Shown here: piece after piece, positions 35,471 through 43,878 of the stretch
How the letters are laid out: every line of letters begins with the position of its first letter
Numbering within the stretch: position 1 is the first letter of the stretch
DNA from: Pseudomonas putida
Lineage (GTDB): Bacteria > Pseudomonadota > Gammaproteobacteria > Pseudomonadales > Pseudomonadaceae
Length of the DNA: 64,000 bases
Direction: 5' to 3'
NCBI RefSeq assembly: GCF_001976065.1
Contig: NZ_MNAH01000003.1
Span: 62,001 to 126,000 of the forward strand
Notes under the pieces: model-generated
The model's input: only the letters and a program-made list of their open reading frames with translations
What the model was told of the DNA's origin: nothing
Databases searched by the model: none
Program-made: the position numbers and the translations under genes

Positions 35471-35676
35471 CCCCAACAGCCGGAGAGAATCTCTCAACTG
35501 ATCAACCCGAGACAGAACGCCCACGCTGCTCATCGAACCGCCCAATACCTCAACCGAAAACGACCATCCAAGATCCACGACCAACTCATTAGCTCAAGAA
35601 ACGAAGCCCCCTGCCGATAATCAGGGCAATACGCTGTGGTAGGGTATTTTAAAATTTGTCGGTACGGGTTTAGCGT

Positions 35677-35940
35677 ATGAAAGAGATTTATCTATTGATC
35701 GAGCACGGTATCGATCAAGGCGAAGTGTACGTTCTTGGTTGGTTCGATGATGAGAACAGGGCGAAGGAAGTCGCCGAAGAAAAAGAGTGGGAAGCGTACC
35801 GTGATAGCTTGAAAACTGGACACGCCTGGTCAAATCACAAGCCATTGGCGCCAGACCAAACCAAATACCGTCGATTCTGGGTCAAAGAGGTTTCCAGGTT
35901 TGAACGCGTTCCCGTCCCAAGGTCCTCGGCCGTTCATTGA
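35677..35940 (+). CDS. Orphan small hypothetical protein
   Basis: An 87-aa predicted soluble protein starting MKEIYLLIEHGIDQGEVYVL. It is rich in charged and aromatic residues (DDENRAKEVAEEKEWEAYRD) and is lower in GC than its neighbours. No family is recognised. An antisense frame (35621-35845) is its shadow. It stands alone in repeat-rich DNA, so it may be a recent arrival. Confidence 0.6.
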   Translation: MKEIYLLIEHGIDQGEVYVLGWFDDENRAKEVAEEKEWEAYRDSLKTGHAWSNHKPLAPDQTKYRRFWVKEVSRFERVPVPRSSAVH

Positions 35941-36215
35941 GCCTCGGCGCTGTTGCGCCTCAACAGCGCAGTCACCACGCTTGGCGAACAAGCAAAAGCA
36001 AGGCGCCTACTGGCCAACCTGATTTCGAATGCATTCAGGCCCCTGTAGGAGCTGGCTTGCCAGCGAAGACGGCCGCCCAGTCGACAGATCTGCCAACAGG
36101 CGCGCAGCTTTGAAGGGAACAGCACCACGCACAAAATTCCGTATTGGCGGGAGGACCACATCCCTGTGCTCAGTGTTAGCGCTATTGAAAGGACCAGTAC
36201 CTGGTCAAACCGCAA
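35941..36215. other. Intergenic region with repeat remnants
   Basis: Contains a shortened copy 3 of the dispersed element (35990-36022) and one REP unit (36044-36068). No gene seen. Confidence 0.55.
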
Positions 36216-36335
36216 CTAGTACTCGGTGTCGCCTTCAACTTTGAAATGCATGACCCACCCCCTTAACGAAGTAACAAGGGTCATAAGAGGCATCAACATC
36301 AACAACGTCACAGTGATCACGGACCAACTTGTCAT
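36216..36335 (-). CDS. Small single-span membrane protein (39 aa)
   Basis: A 39-codon frame: MTSWSVITVTLLMLMPLMTL then VTSLRGWVMHFKVEGDTEY and stop. A GGGGAAG ribosome site precedes the ATG by about 6 bp. The first half is one hydrophobic helix and the tail is charged, so the product is likely a small inner-membrane protein. The good ribosome site and hydrophobic-then-polar design argue for a real gene; no homologue is recognised from memory. Confidence 0.45.
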   Translation of the reverse strand: MTSWSVITVTLLMLMPLMTLVTSLRGWVMHFKVEGDTEY

Positions 36336-36518
36336 ATGCTTCCCCTTTTTCCAGCAGGATTTGGCAGAGCACCTTTCCAAAAAATGTCAGGTACCTTTGA
36401 ACATAGTCACACAGTCAGTTTTACGCACTAAAACACAGCACCACAATTGCAGACGCACGGCCATATCTGCCTAAATGCCCCACATTAAAGCGAGCTCACC
36501 TGAAACAAGGAAACGTTA

Positions 36519-37310
36519 ATGCTCGTAATGCCTTGGCCATACCTGACACTCCTCTCTGCCGGCTACGTCTTGGCACTCACCTACGGGCAAATCGCCGCTC
36601 AGGCCAGCCTTCCAATCATCCTGCTGCTGCTCGCCGGATTCGCCGTCCAGCAACAACACATCCGCTACGTCCGCTATCTTGGCCACGCCCTGTTCATCCT
36701 CCTGGCGCTCACCCTGGCACTGCATTGGTGGCCTGGGTTTCACAACGCCAGGATGATCGACCAGGAACGCTTCACCGAGAACGCCGTACCCTTCTCGATG
36801 AACCTCAATCTGGATAAACCGCTGATAGGCTTCTGGCTGTTACTCGCATGCCCATGGATCATCGGCCGCCACTCGTTGATGCAAGCATTAAAGGCAGGCG
36901 CCCTCGCCCTGAGCCTGACGGCAATCGTCACGCTGGGAAGCGCATGGCTACTGGGGATAGTCGAGTGGTCACCAAAATGGCCGCCGCAGACGTGGCTGTG
37001 GATAAACAACAACCTGCTGTTGGTGACACTGGTAGAGGAAGCGCTGTTTCGGGGTTACCTGCAGGGAGGCCTGAGCCGTCGCCTCCAGCATCTGCCCTAC
37101 GGCGAACACCTCGCTCTGCTGATCGCTGCGCTCCTGTTCGGGCTGGCCCATTGGGGTGCCGGTTGGCAATGGATTTTGCTGGCGACTCTGGCGGGTATCG
37201 GCTACGGACTGGCCTATCGATTCGGTGGACTGGCGGCCGCCATCACCACTCACTTTGGAATTAATTTGCTGCACTTCGGTTTATTCACTTACCCAATGAT
37301 GGCCACATGA
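36519..37310 (+). CDS. CPBP-family intramembrane glutamic protease
   Basis: A 263-aa integral membrane protein with about eight hydrophobic segments. The CPBP/Abi motifs are all present: EEALFRGYL (catalytic Glu pair and Arg) near residue 172, the His in LFGLAHWGAG, and HFGINLLHF at the end. Eukaryotic relatives process CAAX proteins; bacterial ones have varied or unknown roles. It lies 229 bp upstream of kpsM on the same strand; a link to capsule export is only positional. Confidence 0.88.
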   Translation: MLVMPWPYLTLLSAGYVLALTYGQIAAQASLPIILLLLAGFAVQQQHIRYVRYLGHALFILLALTLALHWWPGFHNARMIDQERFTENAVPFSMNLNLDKPLIGFWLLLACPWIIGRHSLMQALKAGALALSLTAIVTLGSAWLLGIVEWSPKWPPQTWLWINNNLLLVTLVEEALFRGYLQGGLSRRLQHLPYGEHLALLIAALLFGLAHWGAGWQWILLATLAGIGYGLAYRFGGLAAAITTHFGINLLHFGLFTYPMMAT

Positions 37311-37539
37311 GCCATCATTCGTCGATCGCTATCCGAGCGGTCACACCCGTCAAAATGCCCTCCCCGATGGCAAATACAGCCGGTTATCGGTAGGGAACTA
37401 TGCAGCTTGACTCCTGTCAGGCCGAGCGTTTAACCTCCCGCCCCACGAATGGAAGCGATTTGCCCTACATTGGCAGATAGTCCTCTGAATATGAATTCAA
37501 GCAACGCGTTTATCGCGGTGTTGTGCTGTGCGGTAAATC

Positions 37540-38334
37540 ATGTTGAAGCCCCGCTCCTCCCTGCAAATCAAAAAGTCCGTCATATTCGCCCTGGTGTTGC
37601 GCGAAGCACGCGCGCGCATAGGCGCAAGTCGCATGGGCGCGGTATGGACGCTACTTGAGCCGATTGCCCACCTTTTGATCTTGAGTACGTTGTTCGCTCT
37701 GATTCGCGGCAGAACGGTAGTCGGGCTCGAATTTCCAGTGTTCGTCCTGGTTGGACTCGCGCCCTTTCTGCTGTTTCGCAACACGGCGTTACGTTTGATG
37801 GACAGCCCCAAGGAAAACCGCTCGCTGTTTGCCTACAAGCAGATCAAACCCCTCGACACCTTTATCGCCCGCGTCCTGGTGGAATTCAGCATTTCCGCCC
37901 TGGTCTACGCCATCCTGGTATTTGGCTTTGCCTGGTATGGTTTCGACATGTCGGTCAAGGCACCTATCCAATGGGTACTGACTATCCTGCTGGGCCTACT
38001 GTTTGCCTTCGGGCTGGGCATGCTGCTGGCCTTGATTGCCCATGCGATTCCGGGCGCCAAGATATTCATCCGCATGATGTTCTTCCCGCTGTATTTCATT
38101 TCCGGCGTGCTGATACCCGCGGCCTATCTGCCTCACGCGATGCTGCCTCTGTTATTGCTCAACCCATTCCTGCACTTGCTGGAACTGATCCGCGCCGAGA
38201 TCTTCCCCTACTACGTGCCCGTCGATGGCGTCTCTATTGAGTACGTAGTCGCTGTCACCCTGGTTTTGCTGTTCGTATCGCTCGGCACGTACCGGGTTCG
38301 TCGACTGCATTTGATCTCCACCAAGAACGGCTAA
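37540..38334 (+). CDS. kpsM: Capsule ABC transporter permease (KpsM/Wzm-type)
   Basis: A 264-aa ABC-2 permease with six predicted membrane helices; the N-terminal amphipathic stretch ends in REARARIGASRMGAVWTLLEP, characteristic of KpsM/BexB/CtrC. It forms the inner-membrane channel that passes finished capsule polymer, working with the next gene's ATPase. First gene of the export set kpsM-kpsT-kpsE-kpsD. The ribosome site is weak, and I see no convincing JUMPStart/ops element upstream. Confidence 0.93.
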   Translation: MLKPRSSLQIKKSVIFALVLREARARIGASRMGAVWTLLEPIAHLLILSTLFALIRGRTVVGLEFPVFVLVGLAPFLLFRNTALRLMDSPKENRSLFAYKQIKPLDTFIARVLVEFSISALVYAILVFGFAWYGFDMSVKAPIQWVLTILLGLLFAFGLGMLLALIAHAIPGAKIFIRMMFFPLYFISGVLIPAAYLPHAMLPLLLLNPFLHLLELIRAEIFPYYVPVDGVSIEYVVAVTLVLLFVSLGTYRVRRLHLISTKNG

Positions 38335-38347
38335 CCGCAGGCTTACC

Positions 38348-39001
38348 GTGTTCGAGCTCAGAAATATCACCAAGTCGTACCTGACCCCCAAAGGGCGTCG
38401 CCATGTTTTCCGCGACCTGTCGCTGAAAATCCCCGCCGACAAGAACATCGGCCTGATCGGGCGCAATGGCGCAGGCAAATCGACCCTGGTTCGCCTGTTG
38501 GGTGGCGCCGATGTGCCGGACTCCGGCACCATTGCCACCAACAAGAGCATCTCCTGGCCCGTCGGTTTGTCCGGTGGCTTCCAGGGCAGCATGACCGGAC
38601 GCGAAAACATCAAGTTCGTCAGCCGCGTCTACGGTGCGGTCGGCGACGCCATGCGCGCAAAGGTTGCCTACGTCGAAGACTTTGCCGAGATCGGCAGCTG
38701 GATCGACGAACCTGTCAAGACCTACTCCTCCGGCATGCGTTCGCGCCTGGCGTTCGGCCTGAGCATGGCCTTCGACTTCGACTACTACCTGATCGACGAA
38801 GTGATGTCGGTGGGTGATGCCCAGTTCAGGCGTAAATGTGCCGACGTGTTCGAAGAGCGGCTGAAGAAGTCCAAAGTGGTGCTGGTTTCCCACAGCATGC
38901 CCGAAATCCAAAAGCTCTGTGACGTCGTGTTGCTTGTGCGCGATGGCGGTATCCAGATTTACGACGACGTCGCCGAAGGCATCAAAGCCTACAACACCTG
39001 A
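38348..39001 (+). CDS. kpsT: Capsule ABC transporter ATPase (KpsT-type)
   Basis: A 217-aa ATP-binding protein: Walker A GRNGAGKST near residue 38, signature YSSGMRSRLAFGL near 128, Walker B YYLIDEVMSVG. The signature SSGM, the short length and absence of the C-terminal carbohydrate-binding domain of Wzt fit KpsT/BexA/CtrD, which do not select polymer type. GTG start 13 bp after kpsM. Confidence 0.94.
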   Translation: MFELRNITKSYLTPKGRRHVFRDLSLKIPADKNIGLIGRNGAGKSTLVRLLGGADVPDSGTIATNKSISWPVGLSGGFQGSMTGRENIKFVSRVYGAVGDAMRAKVAYVEDFAEIGSWIDEPVKTYSSGMRSRLAFGLSMAFDFDYYLIDEVMSVGDAQFRRKCADVFEERLKKSKVVLVSHSMPEIQKLCDVVLLVRDGGIQIYDDVAEGIKAYNT

Positions 39002-39053
39002 CCACACCCCCCCTTATATCGCAGCACCGTTCCACTTCAAGGATGCATCACAT

Positions 39054-40160
39054 ATGAGCAGTACGGGTAAACTCAAGGGCTGGCGCCTGGCAATTGGCCT
39101 GGTGGTCCTGCCACTGGCCTTGGCGGCCATCTACTACGGTATTTTCGCCGTCGACCGTTATGTCAGCTCCGCCCAGGTGGTGGTCCGCCAGGATGGCGGC
39201 AACCAGAACGCCGCAATGCCTGGGCTGGCCACCTTGCTGACCGGCACCAACCCAGCCTCCCGAGAGGAAACCCTCTACCTGCGCGAATACATTGTGTCGA
39301 TGGACATGATGTTGCTGCTGGAAGAACGCCTGCACTGGATCGAGCAATATGCCGCCCAGCGCCATGACATTTTCTTCTGGCTGGACAAAGATGCCGAGCG
39401 CGAGGACCTACTCGAGTACTACCAGCGCATGGTTTCCGCCCACTACGACGAAACCACCGGCCTGCTACGTGTCGAGGTGCAAGCCTTTACCCCGGAATTG
39501 TCGGAGCAGATGCTGCGCGCCATCCTTGAAGCCAGTGAACACTTCGTCAACGAAGTCAGCCACAGCATTGCCCGCGAGCAAATGAATTTCGCCACGGGCG
39601 AGCTGCAAACGGCGCGCACAAACTATGCCGAGCGCAAAACCGAACTCATCGACTTCCAGAATGACAACAAGGTCCTGGATGGCGGCAACACCGCGCAAAG
39701 CCGAGCCACCATCATTGCCGACCTCGAAGGCCAGTACACCAAAGAACAGGCCGTGCTCACCGAAATGCTCTACAAGCTGCGGCCTGATTCGCCGCAGGTC
39801 AAACAGCAAAAGCAGAAGGTCAGCGCCATCACCCAGCAACTGGCCAAGGAAAAACGCCTGTTGGTCTCGTCGCCCGACGGCTCCCAGCTGAACGTTGTCG
39901 CCTCGCGCTTCCAGCAGTTGACCCTGGACGCCGGCATCGCTGAAGAGAGCTATAAAACCGCAGTCGCCGCCCTCGACAACGCCCGCATCGAAGCCAGCAA
40001 GAAAATCCGCACACTGGTCACCGTGGTCAGCCCGAACACGCCGCAGCTGGCTATCTATCCAGAGCGCATCTACAACCTGATTACCATTTTGCTGGCACTG
40101 CTGCTGCTCTACGGCATCACCCGCTTCCTAATTGCATCGATCGAGGATCATCGTGATTAA
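39054..40160 (+). CDS. kpsE: Capsule export inner-membrane adaptor (KpsE/BexC/CtrB-type)
   Basis: A 368-aa polysaccharide co-polymerase-3 protein. Helix 1 is near residues 10-30 (LAIGLVVLPLALAAIYYGIF), a large periplasmic part with coiled coil spans about 60-340, and helix 2 is at the C-terminus (YNLITILLALLLLYGI). ATG 39054 was chosen since the upstream extension overlaps kpsT and lacks sense. It links the KpsMT transporter to the outer-membrane channel. Confidence 0.93.
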   Translation: MSSTGKLKGWRLAIGLVVLPLALAAIYYGIFAVDRYVSSAQVVVRQDGGNQNAAMPGLATLLTGTNPASREETLYLREYIVSMDMMLLLEERLHWIEQYAAQRHDIFFWLDKDAEREDLLEYYQRMVSAHYDETTGLLRVEVQAFTPELSEQMLRAILEASEHFVNEVSHSIAREQMNFATGELQTARTNYAERKTELIDFQNDNKVLDGGNTAQSRATIIADLEGQYTKEQAVLTEMLYKLRPDSPQVKQQKQKVSAITQQLAKEKRLLVSSPDGSQLNVVASRFQQLTLDAGIAEESYKTAVAALDNARIEASKKIRTLVTVVSPNTPQLAIYPERIYNLITILLALLLLYGITRFLIASIEDHRD

Positions 40161-41265
40161 ATCCATTACTGGCCTGCCCCTTCGCCCCCTGAATGTGAGC
40201 ATGCGAAACAGCGCTGTAGCGGGTTTGATGCTAGCGGCCCTGACCCTGACAGGGTGCGGCGGCACGTTGTCCGGCGCCGGCCCTTACAAGGGCGATATCG
40301 AAAGCAAAAACCAGCCGTACAACCTGGTCGAGATCAACGCCAGCACCATCGCCCCGTACATGCGCGGCGCAGTACGCCCAGTGCAGTCGAGCATCGCCAA
40401 GCCCGTCGCTCCCTCGGCGCGACTGATGGCCGGTGACACCCTCAGCGTGCTGATCACCGACAACGCACCGGAAGGCTCTGCGCTGTTTGCCCCGCTGTCC
40501 ACTGGGGGCACCCAGCTCAAGACTCGTATCGACGACCAGGGAATGATCTCGCTACCTTACGTGGGCCGTCAATTCGTCGCCGGCATGACGCTCAACGAAG
40601 TTGAGAACATGATCCGAAAGCAGCTGAAGGGCGTTACCACCGACGTGCAGACCCACGTTGAACTGGTTGGCGACCTGTCGGGCTCGGTACTGGTAGCCGG
40701 TGCAGTCAAGTCCCCCGGCCGCTTCAGCACCCTGCAAGGCCCACTGACACTGCTTGATGCCGTCAACCAGGCTGGGGGTCCAGTAATGGAGCCCCATCTG
40801 GTCAACGTCACTGTCCGTACGGGCAGCCAGGTTCAGCAGTTCAACTATGAAGACGTATTAGCCGGCAACAACATGGTGCTGCGTCCTAACTCGGAAGTGG
40901 TGCTGGACCGTGCCCGTCAGCGCTTTGTCGCCATGGGCGCCGTTGGCGAGCCAGGCCTCAAAGATCTGCCAGCCCAGAACACCAGCTTGCTTGATGCACT
41001 GGGCAGCGTCGGCGGGCTGCGAGAAGCCAACGCGAACCCGGAAGGCGTATTCGTGTTCCGCATGGGTGAAGGCACCGACTCGAAACCGACAGTCCTGCGC
41101 TTGGATATGCGTGATCCGGCAGCCGTTTTCTACGCGCGCCAGATCATGATCAAACCGGATGACACCATCTATGTGACCAACGCAGCGATTTACGAATGGC
41201 AAAAAGTTATCTCGCCAATCGTACAGACCATGGTGTTGGGCCGCGCAGTTGGCGCTTACAAGTAA
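40153..41265 (+). CDS. kpsD: Outer-membrane capsule export lipoprotein (short KpsD/BexD/CtrA type)
   Basis: A roughly 370-aa OPX protein. The lipobox LTLTGCGG shows it is a lipoprotein, matured at Cys about 36 codons from the GTG at 40153; that GTG has GAGGA 5 bp upstream and overlaps the kpsE stop. An alternative ATG is at 40201. The Poly_export domain (SARLMAGDTLSVLITDNAP) and two SLBB-like segments follow (VLVAGAVKSPGRF; FVAMGAVGEPG). E. coli KpsD is much longer and not a classic lipoprotein; this size matches BexD/CtrA. Confidence 0.92.
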   Translation: MIKSITGLPLRPLNVSMRNSAVAGLMLAALTLTGCGGTLSGAGPYKGDIESKNQPYNLVEINASTIAPYMRGAVRPVQSSIAKPVAPSARLMAGDTLSVLITDNAPEGSALFAPLSTGGTQLKTRIDDQGMISLPYVGRQFVAGMTLNEVENMIRKQLKGVTTDVQTHVELVGDLSGSVLVAGAVKSPGRFSTLQGPLTLLDAVNQAGGPVMEPHLVNVTVRTGSQVQQFNYEDVLAGNNMVLRPNSEVVLDRARQRFVAMGAVGEPGLKDLPAQNTSLLDALGSVGGLREANANPEGVFVFRMGEGTDSKPTVLRLDMRDPAAVFYARQIMIKPDDTIYVTNAAIYEWQKVISPIVQTMVLGRAVGAYK

Positions 41266-41298
41266 CTTTTGAAATTTGATCAGCGATAGGGAAATTAC

Positions 41299-42726
41299 AT
41301 GATCCCAGTAATACTTTCTGGTGGCTCAGGCTCCAGACTCTGGCCGCTTTCGCGTGCAATGCACCCAAAGCAGTTCCTCACACTCAACGGCGACCAGTCG
41401 CTGTTCCAGGCGACGTTGTCGCGGCTGGCGGGCATCCAGGATGGACCGCTGACCCCGATTGTTGTGAGCAACGAAGACCACCGCTTCCTGGTGGCTGAGC
41501 AGTGCCGGGCACTGGGCATCAACCCTCAGGCTATTTTGCTCGAGCCGATCGGCCGCAACACCGCCCCCGCCATTGCCGCGGCGGTGGTGAAAGCCCTGGC
41601 GACAGGCAGGGACGAGTTGCTGCTGGTGTTACCGGCCGACCACGTGTTCGATGATCTGGATGCGCTACACAAGGCTTTTGCAGCAGGCACACCCGCAGCG
41701 CGTGACGGCCAGATAGTGACGTTCGGAATCGTTCCGAACAAAGCTGAAACAGGTTATGGCTACATTCGCGTCGCAGAGAAATCCGACGAAATTCAGGCTG
41801 TTCAAGAATTTGTTGAAAAACCGGACCTCGCCACTGCAGAGCAATACCTGGCTGATGGCCGGTATTACTGGAACAGCGGCATGTTCCTGTTCCAGGCATC
41901 AAGCATGCTCGCTCAACTGGAAGAACACGCCCCGCAAGTTCTTAATGCCGTACAGGCAGCGCTGAGAAATGCCAAGGAAGACCTGGACTTCACCCGCCTC
42001 GACACCATGGCCTTTGCAACCGCAGAAAACATTTCCATCGATTATGCCGTGATGGAGCGATCCAACCAGGTGTCAGTGGTCCCCCTGGACGCCGGGTGGA
42101 ACGACGTAGGTTCATGGTCGGCGGTCTGGGAAATTGCCGAAAAGGACTCCCAGGGCAATGCCTCCCGCGGCGACGTCATGCTCGAAGCAACCCGCAATGC
42201 CTATGTTCATGCTGAGCATCGCATGGTGTCCGTACTGGGCCTGGATGACGTTATTGTGGTCGAAACCGCAGACGCGGTAATGGTCGCGGCCAAAGACAAG
42301 GCGCAAGACGTAAAACTGCTGGTTGATCGCATCAAACAAAGTGCGCGCACTGAAGCGACCAATCACCGCAAGGTATACCGTCCATGGGGAGCCTACGACT
42401 CCATTGACCACGGTCCGCGTTATCAGGTGAAGCGCATCACGGTTGCACCAGGGCAAAAGCTCTCGGTACAGATGCACCATCACCGCGCAGAGCACTGGAT
42501 TGTTGTGACTGGCACGGCACAAGTATCGATTGGTGATGAGCAGATACTGCTTTCCGAGAATCAGTCGACCTACATCCCCATAGGCGTCGTACACGCACTT
42601 GAGAATCCGGGGAAAATCCCTCTGGAGATGATCGAAGTCCAATCGGGCGCTTACTTGGGTGAGGATGATATCGTGAGATTTGAAGATCGATATGGCCGTG
42701 TATCAGAACCAATGACAGTTGCGTAA
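41299..42726 (+). CDS. manC: Mannose-1-phosphate guanylyltransferase / mannose-6-phosphate isomerase
   Basis: A 475-aa type II PMI-GMP enzyme making GDP-mannose. The nucleotidyltransferase domain has LSGGSGSRLWPLSR at residue 5, FVEKPD and YYWNSGMF; the cupin isomerase domain holds VYRPWGAYDSID and the metal-binding QMHHHRAEHWIVV. No manB is nearby, so AlgC or another phosphomannomutase must act in trans. Its presence implies that the capsule uses mannose or a GDP-mannose-derived sugar. Confidence 0.95.
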   Translation: MIPVILSGGSGSRLWPLSRAMHPKQFLTLNGDQSLFQATLSRLAGIQDGPLTPIVVSNEDHRFLVAEQCRALGINPQAILLEPIGRNTAPAIAAAVVKALATGRDELLLVLPADHVFDDLDALHKAFAAGTPAARDGQIVTFGIVPNKAETGYGYIRVAEKSDEIQAVQEFVEKPDLATAEQYLADGRYYWNSGMFLFQASSMLAQLEEHAPQVLNAVQAALRNAKEDLDFTRLDTMAFATAENISIDYAVMERSNQVSVVPLDAGWNDVGSWSAVWEIAEKDSQGNASRGDVMLEATRNAYVHAEHRMVSVLGLDDVIVVETADAVMVAAKDKAQDVKLLVDRIKQSARTEATNHRKVYRPWGAYDSIDHGPRYQVKRITVAPGQKLSVQMHHHRAEHWIVVTGTAQVSIGDEQILLSENQSTYIPIGVVHALENPGKIPLEMIEVQSGAYLGEDDIVRFEDRYGRVSEPMTVA

Positions 42727-42763
42727 CAAGTTAAATCAACCCCCAACATATGGAAATATTGAA

Positions 42764-43825
42764 ATGAGAAATGGCGTTTTTGAGATTTTGGCTCTTGGGG
42801 ATCGGTTCTCAGCCGCTTATAAAAGTATCGAATCTACCATTAGTGAGTTCGGTACTATCACGTTCCGCGAAGAAGGTTCATTTCAGAAAGCCGACGAGGC
42901 GATCACCTTCATACGCAACTCCTCCTTTGATATGGTGATAATGCCAAACCCTTACGGCAATGAACGCCGTCGTTGGATTTATACACATTTAAAAACTTTG
43001 GGTTTCCCCGTTTTAGTTTTTGACCGAGGCGCACTTCCAGGCTCGTGGTTCTTCGACTTCGGCTTCAACGCCGACAGCGCTACCTATCACCCACTCACCT
43101 GGGATAAACCTCTGAATGAAGATGAAAAGGAAGCGGTAACCGCTTATATCGAAGAAGCGAAAACACATGCTCCGCTTGAAAATCAAGCACCAGCAATCGG
43201 TGGATCACAACTTAAAGAGGATCTGGGATTAACGGGCAAAAAAGTTCTTTTTGTTCCATTTCAACGCCCCTCCGATACCACAATTAAATTCTTCAGCGGT
43301 CAAGTCGGAAGTTTCGAAAACTTTGTGAAACTTGTGTCGAAGACAAAAAATCTGCTCCAACAGCATTCAGACGAATGGGTGATCGTTGCCAAAAAACACC
43401 CTCTTGAACAAAATCGTCCATCGGCTGACGTCATGTATGTTGATGATGACACCCATATCCACGATCTCATTGAAATGTCAGAGGCGGTATTATTGGTTAA
43501 CAGTGGCGTGGGCGTAATTTCCGCACTGTTCAACAAACCAGTTCTGCACGCCGGAAATGCCTTTTATTCGCACCCAAACATCAACCACAGCGTAAATAGT
43601 GCTGAGGATGTCGCCTACTGGCTTCATAGCGGCTTTAAGCCCTGCGAAAACACCCGCAACCGGTTTATTCACCACCTGGTAAACAATGTTTATTCGTTCG
43701 GCAAATTCGAAACTGAACTAGTTCAACAAAAGGACGGTTCCTATAGAAATATCACGCGCAAAATTCACTTTGACAAAGTGAATGTACCTCTAGAGCTGAA
43801 AAAAAAAAGAACATACTCTTTGTAA
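42764..43825 (+). CDS. Capsule_synth-type glycosyltransferase (KpsC/KpsS-like GT-B fold)
   Basis: A 353-aa protein starting MRNGVFEILALGDRFSAAYK. The C-terminal half has KKVLFVPFQRPSDT, the basic His-Pro motif VAKKHPLEQN, and VNSGVGVISALFNKPVLHAG, the layout seen in KpsS/KpsC capsule transferases. It is visibly more AT-rich than the kps genes and begins the serotype-type block. Its last codons run through ten A's (43799-43808), then stop at 43823-43825. A -1 shift at the A run joins it without a break to the next transferase. Confidence 0.8.
   Translation: MRNGVFEILALGDRFSAAYKSIESTISEFGTITFREEGSFQKADEAITFIRNSSFDMVIMPNPYGNERRRWIYTHLKTLGFPVLVFDRGALPGSWFFDFGFNADSATYHPLTWDKPLNEDEKEAVTAYIEEAKTHAPLENQAPAIGGSQLKEDLGLTGKKVLFVPFQRPSDTTIKFFSGQVGSFENFVKLVSKTKNLLQQHSDEWVIVAKKHPLEQNRPSADVMYVDDDTHIHDLIEMSEAVLLVNSGVGVISALFNKPVLHAGNAFYSHPNINHSVNSAEDVAYWLHSGFKPCENTRNRFIHHLVNNVYSFGKFETELVQQKDGSYRNITRKIHFDKVNVPLELKKKRTYSL
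43799..43810 (+). other. A10 slippery run at the frame junction of two transferases
   Basis: Ten consecutive A's (43799-43808) followed by GA. In the upstream frame the codons are AAA AAA AAA AGA and a stop follows 12 bp later. Shifting back one base after the third AAA gives AAG AAC ATA CTC, which opens directly into the GT-B first strand NILFVSPVIPIP of the downstream transferase. A10 runs are known to support transcriptional or ribosomal slippage. Confidence 0.6.
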
Positions 43826-43878
43826 GTCCTGTAATCCCGATTCCTATTAATCGGGGAAGTGCGCACCGCACTGACCAA

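Larger units (their letters stand above)
34929..35676. other. Repeat-rich intergenic region downstream of acnA
   Basis: About 750 bp with no supportable gene. It holds at least five REP units, four copies of a longer REP-linked unit, and copy 2 of the dispersed element at 35226-35280. Confidence 0.65.

Noticed and set aside
35000-35500. CRISPR-like array
   Set aside because: Repeats are REP stem-loops with variable arms and irregular spacing and no spacers of equal length; no cas genes nearby.
36226-36474. Plus-strand 82-aa frame before the CPBP gene
   Set aside because: Weak start and no family; it lies antisense to the better-supported 39-aa membrane ORF.
37460-37490. Sigma-54 promoter before kpsM (ttggcagata...)
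   Set aside because: The -24 TGGCA is present, but no -12 TTGC at the required spacing.
37380-37539. JUMPStart/ops element for RfaH upstream of kpsM
   Set aside because: Only a weak ggtaggga resemblance (about 37389); the full ops core GGCGGTAG is not there.
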